DNA of 64,000 bases, taken from positions 434,001 through 498,000 of the forward strand of contig JADJTG010000012.1 of assembly GCA_016711285.1 (NCBI GenBank). Direction: 5' to 3'. The stretch is from Sphingobacteriales bacterium (GTDB lineage: Bacteria > Bacteroidota > Bacteroidia > Chitinophagales > UBA2359). Below are positions 63,957 through 64,000 of this stretch, piece by piece. Numbering within the stretch: position 1 is the first letter of the stretch; every line of letters begins with the position of its first letter. The notes under the pieces were generated by a model that searched no databases, had not been told where the DNA came from, and worked only from the letters and a program-made list of their open reading frames with translations. A program made the translations under genes and the position numbers.

Positions 63957-64000
63957 CGTAAGTTGTAGAAGAAGAGTTTTTCAGAAAAAATAAAACCCAA

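Noticed and set aside
1..64000. tRNA or rRNA genes
   Set aside because: No cloverleaf with a GGTTCRANYCC arm or rRNA conserved segment was seen by eye in the intergenic regions.

Overview
The window is a piece of a Bacteroidota chromosome, most likely from the Chitinophagales/Saprospirales side of the phylum. The evidence is the AT-rich intergenic DNA, TAnnTTTG promoter boxes, rare Shine-Dalgarno sites, type IX secretion (T9SS) genes (porQ, a porP/sprF family gene, a DUF4835/PorD-like gene), many secreted proteins with T9SS sorting domains, and phylum-typical families (DUF2480, DUF4835, DUF4837, DUF4846, DUF6909, the Bacteroidota form of RNA polymerase omega). No rRNA, tRNA, CRISPR array, phage or conjugation module was seen, and no defence or biosynthetic system.

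Layout. 0-7 kb: a TPR protein, a fatty acid hydroxylase/sterol desaturase family membrane protein, a long helical protein ending in four 120-bp repeats, an M61 peptidase and a deoxynucleoside kinase. 7-15 kb: a mobile-element scarred stretch with two IS630-like remnants, an IS1-like pseudogene, three copies of one 45-bp end motif, a lipoprotein, porQ, a frameshifted PH-domain gene, a transketolase N-terminal half without its partner, and a secreted multicopper oxidase sitting between element copies. 15-27 kb: DUF2480, a DUF885 protein with an altered HExxPGH-type motif, an SGNH lipoprotein, a CotH/lamin-tail surface protein, a 2-oxo acid dehydrogenase E2, a truncated esterase-like gene and a BNR-repeat secreted protein. 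27-34.5 kb: housekeeping, with DUF6909, the run bamD-rpoZ-coaBC-DUF4835, a GT9 glycosyltransferase, a cupin and an orphan paaD.

34.5-45 kb: large surface proteins (lamin-tail protein, DUF4846 protein, a >1,400-residue adhesin-like protein with a gliding-motility C-terminal domain, a small T9SS cargo), several broken by single-base indels mostly in homopolymers, followed by a dead rve-type transposase. 45-50 kb: a secreted protein built almost entirely from about ten 35-residue repeats, htpG and gltA. 50-64 kb: a secreted trypsin-fold protease with PKD domains, a BatD/DUF4381-like membrane protein, DUF4837, an oligopeptide-binding lipoprotein, porP/sprF, a FemAB/GNAT-like acetyltransferase, a small membrane protein, a TlpA-like redoxin, dapF and a TPR protein.

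How the genes relate: outer-membrane assembly (BamD) and T9SS components are here together with at least six predicted T9SS clients, which fits a surface-active, gliding or polymer-degrading lifestyle. Metabolic genes (gltA, E2, dapF, coaBC, transketolase half, dNK) are scattered as in most members of the phylum. I found no convincing undescribed multi-gene system. The most noteworthy points are the 35-residue repeat protein, the nucleoside-phosphorylase-like signature in DUF6909, the clustered indels in surface genes, and the shared 45-bp motif around the multicopper oxidase.
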